A stretch of 64,000 nucleotides of DNA from Erysipelotrichaceae bacterium (GTDB taxonomy: Bacteria; Bacillota_I; Bacilli_A; Erysipelotrichales; Erysipelotrichaceae). The stretch spans positions 124,001 through 188,000 of the forward strand of contig JALEZD010000018.1 in assembly GCA_022772735.1 (NCBI GenBank), read 5' to 3'. This document shows positions 8,859 to 16,471 of the stretch, in pieces. Position 1 is the stretch's first letter. Every line of letters starts with the position of its first letter. The position numbers were made by a program, and so were the translations under genes. The notes beneath the pieces are model-generated. The model did no database searches. It had not been told where the DNA came from and saw nothing but the letters and a program-made list of their open reading frames with translations.

Positions 8859-9077
8859 TTACTTCCTTTTCACATAGGTTAGATCAATATCATAACCTAG
8901 CTTTTCCATCATCTGAACAAAGGTTTTATTAACAACCCTATCTTTTTTCTTAATAATCCGGTTAACATACTGACTAGTAGTACCAATTTCTTCTGCTGGT
9001 TGCACCTGAGTCTTTCCAGTTTCAATGCATTTCACTTTTACATCCACTTCAATATTATTCTTTACCATAGAATTCAC
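8859..9077 (-). CDS. Small Xre-like helix-turn-helix protein
   Basis: A 72-residue protein with a Cro/C1-type helix-turn-helix (GKTQVQPAEEIGTTSQYVNRIIKKKDRVVNKTFVQMM in successive helices, residues about 21-57). It sits 19 bases ahead of the DUF262 gene on the same strand, so it is likely its co-transcribed regulator. A GGTGAATTC-type ribosome binding site precedes the start. It is short but complete for this type. Confidence 0.75.
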   Translation of the reverse strand: MNSMVKNNIEVDVKVKCIETGKTQVQPAEEIGTTSQYVNRIIKKKDRVVNKTFVQMMEKLGYDIDLTYVKRK

Positions 9078-9188
9078 CTTTAAATAGGATGTACAAAATT
9101 ATCCTTAATAGACATATTGTAACAGCTAAGTCAATATCTCTACAACAACAAAAACACCTCACCGTAGCGAGATGAAACCCAGCTATCC

Positions 9189-9771
9189 TTATTTATAAAT
9201 ATCTACGCTTGTTCCAGACTTGAAATCTACTATAAAATTCTCATAAACAGTAATATTTTCTATAAGCCTGCGAGTTAGCTGTTCATCATACTCAGTAATG
9301 ACTTCTGTCTGCTCATCCAGGAATTTATTCATCTCATTAATCCTAAGCCTCAGCCCTTCCCTTCCAGCTGAATCTACCATTGCACTTTGCTTAAGCTCAC
9401 TAAGTTTAAATATTTCCATCTGCAATCTCATCAATGGATATTCCACCAACATCTATAATAACCGATTCAATATTTGCTACAAGTATAGCTTTCATGCTAT
9501 CTCTTTTCCAAAACGCTTTCTTGATAGCTTTAATCACTATACTTTGAAGATCTATTACCTTGATAACTTCTACATCACATGCCTCTGGACCATTTTCAAC
9601 TCTATTGCAACATCTCCAAACTATATATTTTTTTCCATGTGCTTGCCACTGAATCCTACGATAAATCTCTCCACATTTGCTACAATAAATAATGCTTGAT
9701 AAAGCATATTTGCTGGAATAAACCCTTTTCTTTCTATTCTTTCCGCTATGCAGATAGACTATTCTCACCAT
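9189..9771 (-). pseudogene. Truncated, frameshifted large serine recombinase
   Basis: Only the C-terminal third of a large serine recombinase remains. Frame one (9406-9771) has the zinc ribbon: SSKYALSSIIYCSKCGEIY followed by WRCC and a later Cys. Frame two (9189-9452) carries the coiled-coil and tail (EYDEQLTRRLIENITVYE, VDFKSGTSVDI). The two join through a frameshift near 9410-9420. The N-terminal catalytic serine domain and most of the recombinase domain are missing, and the fragment begins 15 bases after the ydcP stop, so a deletion joined them. It cannot be an active integrase; it is the remnant of a conjugative element or phage. Confidence 0.85.
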
Positions 9772-9786
9772 TTTTCCTCTCTTTCT

Positions 9787-10101
9787 TTATTCTTTTACCA
9801 TGTCGTCAGCATGTAAAAGGTAATTTGTAAAACCACGAGTTCCGATTTTATACCCCTCTGCGGTAATACGTGGATTGACTAACTTCACACGTTCCTCAAA
9901 GCAGAAATGTTTTTCGCCAGCTTCAGCAGGAAGCACGACCACAATATCATCTGCTCTTTGAATATCAGAGTAGAGGTTATAGCTTCTTGATAAGACGGTT
10001 AGTTGCCCGTTAATTCTTCGCTGGACGGCTTTATACTCGCCAGCAAATTCTAAATTGCCGAATGTTTTTTCCATGTTGGGAATCACAAATTTAAGTTCCA
10101 T
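9787..10101 (-). CDS. YdcP/DUF961 family protein (Tn916 Orf23-type)
   Basis: A 104-residue protein starting MELKFVIPNMEKTFGNLEF and containing NGQLTVLSRSYNLYSD, VVVLPAEAGEKHF and GYKIGTRGFTNYLLHADD, features of the YdcP (DUF961) proteins encoded at the start of the Tn916 conjugation region. An open frame extends upstream to 10212, but family members start at this Met, so that start is chosen. In conjugative elements it lies next to the coupling protein and relaxase genes; here these are gone, so it is an orphan marker of a decayed element. Its molecular function is not well established. Confidence 0.8.
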   Translation of the reverse strand: MELKFVIPNMEKTFGNLEFAGEYKAVQRRINGQLTVLSRSYNLYSDIQRADDIVVVLPAEAGEKHFCFEERVKLVNPRITAEGYKIGTRGFTNYLLHADDMVKE

Positions 10102-10230
10102 ATTTTTACCTATCTTTTCTTTTTTTGGTTGAATGAATCTCATTTGCTTAACGGTCTTAGCCCGATGGGGAACGACCTTTGTTTTATTGTTTTTCTGTTT
10201 TCGTAGTACCACGCCCTTTCAAATTAGGTA

Positions 10231-10265
10231 AAAAAATAGACACTTCTTTTTTTGAAGTGTCTTTA
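10231..10265. terminator. Intrinsic terminator
   Basis: AGACACTTC (10238-10246), a loop of seven Ts, and GAAGTGTCT (10254-10262), flanked by an A-run and a T-run. It fits the end of the minus-strand gene that stops at 10306. Confidence 0.8.
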
Positions 10266-10305
10266 AAAATTTAAACGTTAACATTTATTTCACAGATTAA
10301 GAGGC

Positions 10306-11907
10306 TCATTTGAAATTTGGATTCCAGTTATACTCTATTAATTTTTCGCGTCTTTTTTTAAGATTATTATCTATAAACTTGTTCCGTATAGGAAATTTCA
10401 TATTTACATCATATTGAATTTGAGCAATGAAATTCTCATTGCTCGGATATAAAGCTCTATCCTTCCCTCTACGTAGTTCTTTTTTATATAGAACTAAATA
10501 TAATATATCCGCTTCCATATTTCCATGTTTTACTTTGTGAGATAGAAAACCATAGTTTTTTAAAGTCTTTATTTCTTCTACAATTTTCTCTACGGTTTTC
10601 CGAACATGACTTGCTCTCTTTGCTCGTTTTAGGTATATTACAGCTTTGAATCTTTTCATATTTTCTAAACTAATATCTTCAATTTCTCTAATAACATAGT
10701 CTTCAGTTTCTATATCTGGATAGTATCGAAAGGAATCTTCAAATTCATTTCTTTCTTCATCATTAATTGGAAACATTAAGGCATTCTTGTCCTCAATTAT
10801 ACGCCTCCATGCTTCACCAAAATCTATAACTCCCGTTGATAAATCGTTAACTGTAGAACAGCTAACAGTGAAAAATGAATTAGCTGTTCTAGGTGAAGAG
10901 AATGAAACCATAATAGTATCTTCTAATGAGAGCTTTCTTAGCTGATAAACTCTTTCAGCAGTAGATAAACCAAGAAAAATTCTTGAATCAATATCTAAAT
11001 CTACACCAATCAATTCAACGTTCACATGTTGTCTTTTTCCTGTACAGTTATTTATCTCAAGTTGGTATACTCTATCACAACTGGTACACATGGTAGACAT
11101 AGATAACTTCTCAAAAAAGAGCGAAGTGTCTTCATGAACAGAACTGTTCTCATAAATTTCATCATAAGTTATATTTTCTTCACATAAATAACCGAACCAT
11201 GACAATAAAATAGCACTTACACCATCAAATAACTGTAACAGCGAATCTTTAAAATCATATACGGTTGACTCTTGATTAATCTGCTGTTCACCTTTTCTAT
11301 AAGAAAAATACATTTTAGAACCAACTGCCCTTACTCCACCGTGCGAAATTGCATTTCGTATATTAGAATCAGCTAAATCCGTAATCAACCTATATCCTCT
11401 TTTAGGACTTGCCAAACATTCTATTTGTGGAGTAAGATTTTTTTGAAATAAATCTTTGTTTTCTATTAAACTTTGAAATTCAATAAATAATTTCAAGGCG
11501 TTACTAAACCCAGTATTTAACAAATCGTTATATATATTAATACTAAAAATCTTTGCTTTTAATTCTTCGCTTCCTTTGAACCGATTCATTAATAAAATTC
11601 TTTCTTCTATATCAATCAGGTTTTGATAAGTATAGATTAAGTGATGAAAATGTTTTAACAAAGTTATTCTCATGATTTCTTTGCCAACAGTTCTTTCAAT
11701 TTCACAGATTTTTTTTCTTGTAAAAACAAACAAATCTTCACTCCAATGTTTCATTTGATGATTTTTAAGAAATCTATATAAAATAGGGTGGTAGATAGAC
11801 GGTATATAATCTGCTTGAGAAAACAAAGAAAGAAATGTTGATTTTACATCTTCTAAACCATTCTCTCTTGTAGCTTCCCACCAATTAATATAATCAATTT
11901 TTTCCAA
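10306..11907 (-). CDS. Large protein with a HEPN-type RX4H motif (putative RNase/defence effector)
   Basis: A 533-residue cytosolic protein with no close family recognised. Residues 181-190 read SNIRNAISHG, an RNxxxH motif (Arg184 to His189) of the kind that forms the active site of HEPN ribonucleases, set in a helical region (residues about 60-240). A probable zinc-binding CTSC lies near 283, and the C-terminal half is mixed and basic. The start is TTG, chosen because GGAGGTG lies seven bases ahead and no in-frame ATG is near. It is the single gene of its transcription unit in the rlmD island. HEPN proteins act in many abortive infection and toxin systems; the biological role is inferred. 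Confidence 0.65.
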   Translation of the reverse strand: MEKIDYINWWEATRENGLEDVKSTFLSLFSQADYIPSIYHPILYRFLKNHQMKHWSEDLFVFTRKKICEIERTVGKEIMRITLLKHFHHLIYTYQNLIDIEERILLMNRFKGSEELKAKIFSINIYNDLLNTGFSNALKLFIEFQSLIENKDLFQKNLTPQIECLASPKRGYRLITDLADSNIRNAISHGGVRAVGSKMYFSYRKGEQQINQESTVYDFKDSLLQLFDGVSAILLSWFGYLCEENITYDEIYENSSVHEDTSLFFEKLSMSTMCTSCDRVYQLEINNCTGKRQHVNVELIGVDLDIDSRIFLGLSTAERVYQLRKLSLEDTIMVSFSSPRTANSFFTVSCSTVNDLSTGVIDFGEAWRRIIEDKNALMFPINDEERNEFEDSFRYYPDIETEDYVIREIEDISLENMKRFKAVIYLKRAKRASHVRKTVEKIVEEIKTLKNYGFLSHKVKHGNMEADILYLVLYKKELRRGKDRALYPSNENFIAQIQYDVNMKFPIRNKFIDNNLKKRREKLIEYNWNPNFK

Positions 11908-11978
11908 TATGCTTCACCTCCAAGTATAGTTTTTTAAGAGACAGAATCACGCAATATTATAATAAAGACTTAATAATT

Positions 11979-12119
11979 AACCATCATTTTTTATATCTCC
12001 CCACTCTATATCAATCACTACAGAAACGTTTATATAGTCCTTAATCTCTTTATTTCGGATTTTGTCACCCTCACCAGTAAATACGATATGCTTGTAAAAG
12101 TGCTTGAAATAAAGGATTT
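11979..12119 (-). pseudogene. Possible C-terminal coding remnant beside the rlmD junction
   Basis: A frame without stops enters from within rlmD and runs to TAA at 11979, encoding FKHFYKHIVFTGEGDKIRN then KEIKDYINVSVVIDIEW. The balanced composition looks like a real protein C-terminus, and such a position, next to the att site, is where integrases of rlmD-specific elements end. The family is not recognised. It has no start of its own. Confidence 0.35.
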
Positions 12120-13448
12120 CTACGTATCTGCTCGTTGTAGCAACACAATTGTCTCCACATGACTTGTATGTGGAAACATATCAATAGGTTGTACAATATC
12201 AATTGTATATCCCTTTTGATCAAATATTTTGCAATCTCTTGCAAGTGTTGCTGGGTCACATGAAACATAAACAATTTTTTTAGGATTTATTTTAAGAATA
12301 CTCTCTATTGCCAAATTATCCAAGCCTTTTCTGGGTGGATCAACAATAACTACATCAATATCTATTTTTTCATCAACAATCTTTTTAGCCCCTTCTCCTG
12401 CATCCATACAATAAAAATCAATATTTTTTATATTATTATTTTTTGCATTAATTTTTGCATCCTCAATTGCCTCATTTACAATCTCAATACCAATAACTTT
12501 CTTAGCATACTTTGATGCAACCATGCCTATTGTACCAATCCCACAATATAAATCTAAAACTGTATCACAACTACCAATTTTCGCAAATTCAATTGCTTTA
12601 TTATATAAAATTTCTGTTTGATACGGATTTATTTGAAAAAAAGATTTACTAGATATATTAAATACTAATCCACATAGTTCCTCTTTTATAACACTTTCAC
12701 CAAATAAAACAATTTCCTTGTCTCCAAGAATTACATTGTCTTTTCTATCATTCAAATTACAAATTACACTCTTTATTTCCTTAAATGTAGAAACTAACTT
12801 TTTCAAAAATTCATTATATTCATGTAACATTTTCTTACAAATTATTACAACCATAACTTCATTTTTCTTATGCGCATGTTTTATAAGTATGTGCCTTATA
12901 TCATTTTTAAAATCATATTTATTTAATTCAAACTTAAAAAAATCAATTATTTTATTTGAAAGTTCACTTTGCACAAAACAATCAGAAAATTCAACAATTT
13001 CATTTGTTCTATTTTTATAAAATCCCATTTTAAGTTTATCATCAAAAACTCCAACAGGAACTTGTACTTTATTTCTATACCTTATAGGTTCATCCATTTT
13101 TATAGTATCTAATACTTCAACATCCATTCCTGCAATACTAGAAAAACAACTTTTAACTTTTTCTGTTTTAAAATATTGTTGTTCATAATCATTCATATGC
13201 CAAAGCATACATCCCCCACAAGTTTTATATACTTCACATTTTTTTTCATTACGATTTTTACTAACACTTATTAATCGTAAAATCTTCCCATATCCATAAT
13301 TTTTTTTAACAAGCGTGCATATTATTTCTGCTTCTTCCCCTATTAACAAACCTTTTACAAACAAAACAAAACCTTGATGTTTAACAACACCAAGACCATC
13401 ATTATCATAACCGCTACAAATCCCAATAAATACTTCATTTTTTTTCAT
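12120..13448 (-). CDS. rlmD: 23S rRNA (uracil-5-)-methyltransferase, RlmD/RlmCD family
   Basis: A 442-residue SAM-dependent methyltransferase that makes 5-methyluridine in 23S rRNA. It has a TRAM-type N-terminus, an iron-sulfur cluster motif (CEVYKTCGGC then a later Cys), the SAM site DLYCGIGTIG, DPPRKGLD, and the catalytic SCDPATLARD. The start at 13448 (MKKNEVFIG) is preferred over an ATG at 13496, which lies inside the terminator of the preceding gene. The conserved DMFPHTSHVET end is intact, but its last residues (LLQRADT) come from the inserted element, since this is the integration site of the islands downstream. The ribosome binding site is weak. Confidence 0.92.
   Translation of the reverse strand: MKKNEVFIGICSGYDNDGLGVVKHQGFVLFVKGLLIGEEAEIICTLVKKNYGYGKILRLISVSKNRNEKKCEVYKTCGGCMLWHMNDYEQQYFKTEKVKSCFSSIAGMDVEVLDTIKMDEPIRYRNKVQVPVGVFDDKLKMGFYKNRTNEIVEFSDCFVQSELSNKIIDFFKFELNKYDFKNDIRHILIKHAHKKNEVMVVIICKKMLHEYNEFLKKLVSTFKEIKSVICNLNDRKDNVILGDKEIVLFGESVIKEELCGLVFNISSKSFFQINPYQTEILYNKAIEFAKIGSCDTVLDLYCGIGTIGMVASKYAKKVIGIEIVNEAIEDAKINAKNNNIKNIDFYCMDAGEGAKKIVDEKIDIDVVIVDPPRKGLDNLAIESILKINPKKIVYVSCDPATLARDCKIFDQKGYTIDIVQPIDMFPHTSHVETIVLLQRADT
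12136..12183. other. rlmD-proximal attachment site
   Basis: The core shared with the two relics (CTCCACATG at 12152-12160 on the plus strand) lies in codons for SHVE, followed by the CTTGTATGTGGAAACATATCA stretch that resembles the subterminal motifs at 4738-4788 and 7000-7060. Recombination here keeps rlmD intact by supplying a new 3' end. Confidence 0.6.
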
Positions 13449-13461
13449 AATATTATTATAT

Positions 13462-13498
13462 GATAAAAAACAAAAAAAGAATGGAAAAAACTCCATTC
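13462..13498 (-). terminator. Intrinsic terminator of the NagB-like gene
   Basis: GAATGGA (13479-13485) pairs with TCCATTC (13492-13498) around a six-base loop, followed on the minus strand by a long T tract. It begins directly after the stop at 13501 and separates it from rlmD. Confidence 0.85.
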
Positions 13499-13500
13499 AT

Positions 13501-14220
13501 TTAAATATTTTTATAATCATCGATATTTATAAATTTTGCAGCATCCTTATCAGCGATTATAGTTAAATTTGGATGTAATTTTAAAACAGTTGCAGGGATT
13601 TCATCACTTATTGGACTATCTAATACTTTCTTTAATATTTTTGCCTTTTCCTCACCATTAACAATCATTACCAAATGTTTTACACGCATTAAACTTTTTG
13701 GTCCCATTGTTATAGAAAATGGTTGTAATGGTCTATCCGCATATGTTGGATTTACCTCTTGTTTTTTCTTAAATTCAAGACAATAGGTGTAAGAATCAAG
13801 CGGAGTACATCTAGGGCAGTTCCCACAAAAATGTCCATCATATCCAAGTCCAATGACCATTACATCTATTCCACCTGCATTTTTTATTTCTTCATCATAA
13901 ACTTTATAATTATCAAGTGTTGTTATATGTATTCTATCCTCACCGATGTTTGCTGGTTTAAAAAACAACTCCTGCATTTCATTCCAATTACCTCCATGAG
14001 GTTGATTAATATATGGTGAATCATCAAATAAATAATACTGTACATCTTCATACTTCTTTTGATTTTTAACCTTAGGTATAAGCATTTCATATAATTTTTT
14101 AGGGCTTCTTCCTGATGTAAGAGAAATATTCACTCTTTTATCTTGCATCATTGCTCCTAAAAGGATATGCATTGCACTCTCCGACATCAACTCTTCATTT
14201 TCTTCAATTATTAATTTCAT
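13501..14220 (-). CDS. Glucosamine-6-phosphate deaminase/6-phosphogluconolactonase family protein
   Basis: A 239-residue sugar-phosphate isomerase-like protein: LTSGRSPKKLYEML (phosphate loop), YYLFDDSPY, VIGLGYDGHFCGNCP (equivalent to the NagB GIGxxGHIAFNEP region) and IPATVLKLHPN near the end. Length and motifs fit the NagB/SugarP family. The GHFCGNCP segment differs from classical NagB, so the exact substrate is uncertain and the 6-phosphogluconolactonase branch cannot be excluded. An AGGAGG site precedes the ATG; the gene forms its own unit with a terminator. Confidence 0.8.
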   Translation of the reverse strand: MKLIIEENEELMSESAMHILLGAMMQDKRVNISLTSGRSPKKLYEMLIPKVKNQKKYEDVQYYLFDDSPYINQPHGGNWNEMQELFFKPANIGEDRIHITTLDNYKVYDEEIKNAGGIDVMVIGLGYDGHFCGNCPRCTPLDSYTYCLEFKKKQEVNPTYADRPLQPFSITMGPKSLMRVKHLVMIVNGEEKAKILKKVLDSPISDEIPATVLKLHPNLTIIADKDAAKFINIDDYKNI

Positions 14221-14295
14221 AAATCTACCTCCTATAAAAATTATATAAAAATAAACATATTAATTAAATACATTAAAAAAATTAGAAAATTATTT

Positions 14296-14328
14296 TCAAA
14301 AAAAGACATGGACTAATATCCATATCTT
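14296..14328 (-). terminator. Intrinsic terminator of the gatCAB operon
   Basis: AAGACATGGA (14303-14312) and TCCATATCTT (14319-14328) form a 10-bp stem with one wobble, then a run of seven Ts. It overlaps the stop codon of the last gene. Confidence 0.85.
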
Positions 14329-15013
14329 ATTCTGTCTTTTCTGTTTCTTGAGGTGTTTCTGCCTCTTCACCTACAAGTTTTTCCTCATTTTTTTCTTCAG
14401 TTTTTGGAGTAGGGTTGTTTCTAGCCTCAACATCATCTCTTAATTGTTGAGCAAGTTCTGCATCAATTGGTGTAGACACAACTTGAATCTTACTATCACT
14501 CATCGAAGAAGTTTTCGTCAATATAACATAAGAGAAGTTGTCTTGATCTCTATTTTTTTTCAAATTGTACACATGAATTTCTAAATCATACATCTTTTTA
14601 GAATCTGTTTGAGTAAAATATTTATTTACATCTAAAACATTAATCACAGAATCATATGCACTTTTTGCAACATCACTAGCTTGAGTATCTGAATAACTAT
14701 CCTCAACATCTACATAAACCCTTAAAGTTGCAGTCGCAAGCTCTACAGAACTTGCCTCAACGCCATTTATACCATCCACACTTTTTTTAACATTAGAAAT
14801 ATCAGACTTACTAATGGCAGGATCTAAATCTCCAACATATCTATCACCCAAAATTGGAGTACCAGTATCTAATGAAGCAGAAAGAAGAATCCAACCAAGC
14901 ACAATAAAAGGAGTAATTATTAATAAACTACCAAAAATCAAAATAATACTACTTACACTTAAACTTCTTCTTTTAGCTTTCTTTCTACTAACTCTTCTTC
15001 TTGTTTCAGTCAT
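14327..15013 (-). CDS. Membrane-anchored protein of unknown function
   Basis: A 228-residue protein: a strongly basic N-terminus (RRRVSRKKAKRRS), one membrane segment (about residues 22-46), then an extracytoplasmic domain of mixed alpha/beta character (residues about 70-185) and an acidic Glu/Thr/Pro-rich tail. It follows gatB by 24 bases with an AAAGGAG site and is the last gene of the ligA-gatCAB operon. Such C-terminal members of gatCAB operons occur in Firmicutes without known function. No motif allows a firmer call. Confidence 0.7.
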   Translation of the reverse strand: MTETRRRVSRKKAKRRSLSVSSIILIFGSLLIITPFIVLGWILLSASLDTGTPILGDRYVGDLDPAISKSDISNVKKSVDGINGVEASSVELATATLRVYVDVEDSYSDTQASDVAKSAYDSVINVLDVNKYFTQTDSKKMYDLEIHVYNLKKNRDQDNFSYVILTKTSSMSDSKIQVVSTPIDAELAQQLRDDVEARNNPTPKTEEKNEEKLVGEEAETPQETEKTE

Positions 15014-15037
15014 TTTTAACTCCTTTATAAATATATA

Positions 15038-16471
15038 CTATTTAATTATACGACTCTTTAGTGCTTCTACCAACAATTTATTTGCAACTCCAGGATTTGC
15101 TTGACCTTTTGATTTTTTCATTAACTGCCCCATCAAAAATCCAACTGCTCTATCTTTGCCATTACTATAATCAATAATAGACTGTGGTTGTTCATCTAAA
15201 ACTTCATTTATCAATTTTAATATTGATGATTCATCTGAAACTTGTTTAAGTCCTTTTTCACTCGCAACATCTTCAGGATTTCTACCCTCCATAACCTCTT
15301 TTAAAACAACATCTTTAGCCTGAGTAGTTGAAATAATTTTATCATCAATCATATTAATCATTAATGCTAAATGTTCTGGTTTCATACTACTATTTTCTAA
15401 TGAAACATTGTTTTTTGATAGCCATGCAAGTACATCTGTAATTAACCAGTTCGCGCAAGCTTTTGAATTTTTGGTAAATTTCATAACTTCTTCAAAAACA
15501 CATGCAAGAGATTTATTATTTATTAAAACTTTAATATCATAATCAGTTAAATCATACTGATTTTTAAATCTCTCTCTTTTTTCATCAGGTAATTCTTCCA
15601 AATTATCAATTATGCTTTTAATCCATTCATCATCTAATCTAATTGGAAAAATATTTGGTTCACTAAAAAACTTATAGTCGACACTACCTTCTTTTTTTCT
15701 CATTAAAACGGTAGTTTTACTACTTTCATCAAATCTTCTTGTTGCTTGTTCAATAATGCCACCCTCATCTAAAATTTTAGACTGTCTTTCAATCTCATAA
15801 TCAATGGCTTTTTGAACATTCGCAATAGAGTTTAGATTTTTAATTTCATTTTTAACACCAAAACCTTCACCTTTTCTATTTAAAGAAATATTAACATCAC
15901 ACCTCATAGAGCCTTCTTCCATTTTTACATCAGAAACCCCTATATATAAAAGTGTTTGTCTTAAAACCTCTACATATGCAGCTGCCTCTTTTCCATTTTT
16001 CATGTCTGGTTCAGATACTATTTCAATAAGTGGCGTTCCAGCTCTATTAAAATCTATTAATGTTTCATCATCTAAATGAAACTGTTTTGCTGTATCTTCT
16101 TCAACATGAATACGATTTATTCTAATTTTTTTTCTTTCACCATCACAATCAATCATTACATAACCATCTTTGCCAATAGGGAAAAACTGTTGAGTTATTT
16201 GAAATCCTTTTGGTAAATCAGAGTAATAATAATTTTTTCTATCAAACTTTAATAATGGATCAATTTTTAAATTAAATGCAGCACATGCTTGAATGGCTTT
16301 TTTAATTGCCTCTTTATTTACACAAGGTAAAGTTCCAGGATGTCCTAAATCAATTTCATTAACACATGTGTTGCTTTGTGCACCAAATTTACATTCTGAA
16401 CCAGAAAACATTTTTGTTTTTGTTTTAAGCTCGCAATGTATTTCTATTCCAATTACAACATCATAATTCAT
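15038..16471 (-). CDS. gatB: Asp/Glu-tRNA amidotransferase subunit B
   Basis: A 477-residue GatB of normal length. The conserved start VIGIEIHCELKTKTKMFS, the FDRKNYYYSDLPKGFQIT loop, HVEEDTAK and the SMRCDVN motif identify the tRNA-binding and kinase-like catalytic part. The C-terminal YqeY-like domain ends in GQANPGVANKL. With GatA and GatC it converts Glu-tRNA(Gln) and, in many species, Asp-tRNA(Asn) to the amidated forms. The gene starts one base after gatA ends. Confidence 0.97.
   Translation of the reverse strand: MNYDVVIGIEIHCELKTKTKMFSGSECKFGAQSNTCVNEIDLGHPGTLPCVNKEAIKKAIQACAAFNLKIDPLLKFDRKNYYYSDLPKGFQITQQFFPIGKDGYVMIDCDGERKKIRINRIHVEEDTAKQFHLDDETLIDFNRAGTPLIEIVSEPDMKNGKEAAAYVEVLRQTLLYIGVSDVKMEEGSMRCDVNISLNRKGEGFGVKNEIKNLNSIANVQKAIDYEIERQSKILDEGGIIEQATRRFDESSKTTVLMRKKEGSVDYKFFSEPNIFPIRLDDEWIKSIIDNLEELPDEKRERFKNQYDLTDYDIKVLINNKSLACVFEEVMKFTKNSKACANWLITDVLAWLSKNNVSLENSSMKPEHLALMINMIDDKIISTTQAKDVVLKEVMEGRNPEDVASEKGLKQVSDESSILKLINEVLDEQPQSIIDYSNGKDRAVGFLMGQLMKKSKGQANPGVANKLLVEALKSRIIK

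Noticed and set aside
4638-12183. CRISPR array or phage
   Set aside because: No regularly spaced repeats and no phage structural genes are visible; the repeats are element ends and gene relics.
12071-12274. Open frame crossing the rlmD 3' end
   Set aside because: It overlaps the well-supported rlmD gene in another frame; only the region beyond rlmD has coding-like character.
13449-13496. Longer start for rlmD (ATG at 13496)
   Set aside because: The extra 16 codons lie in the terminator hairpin and T tract of the preceding gene and are not part of the family.
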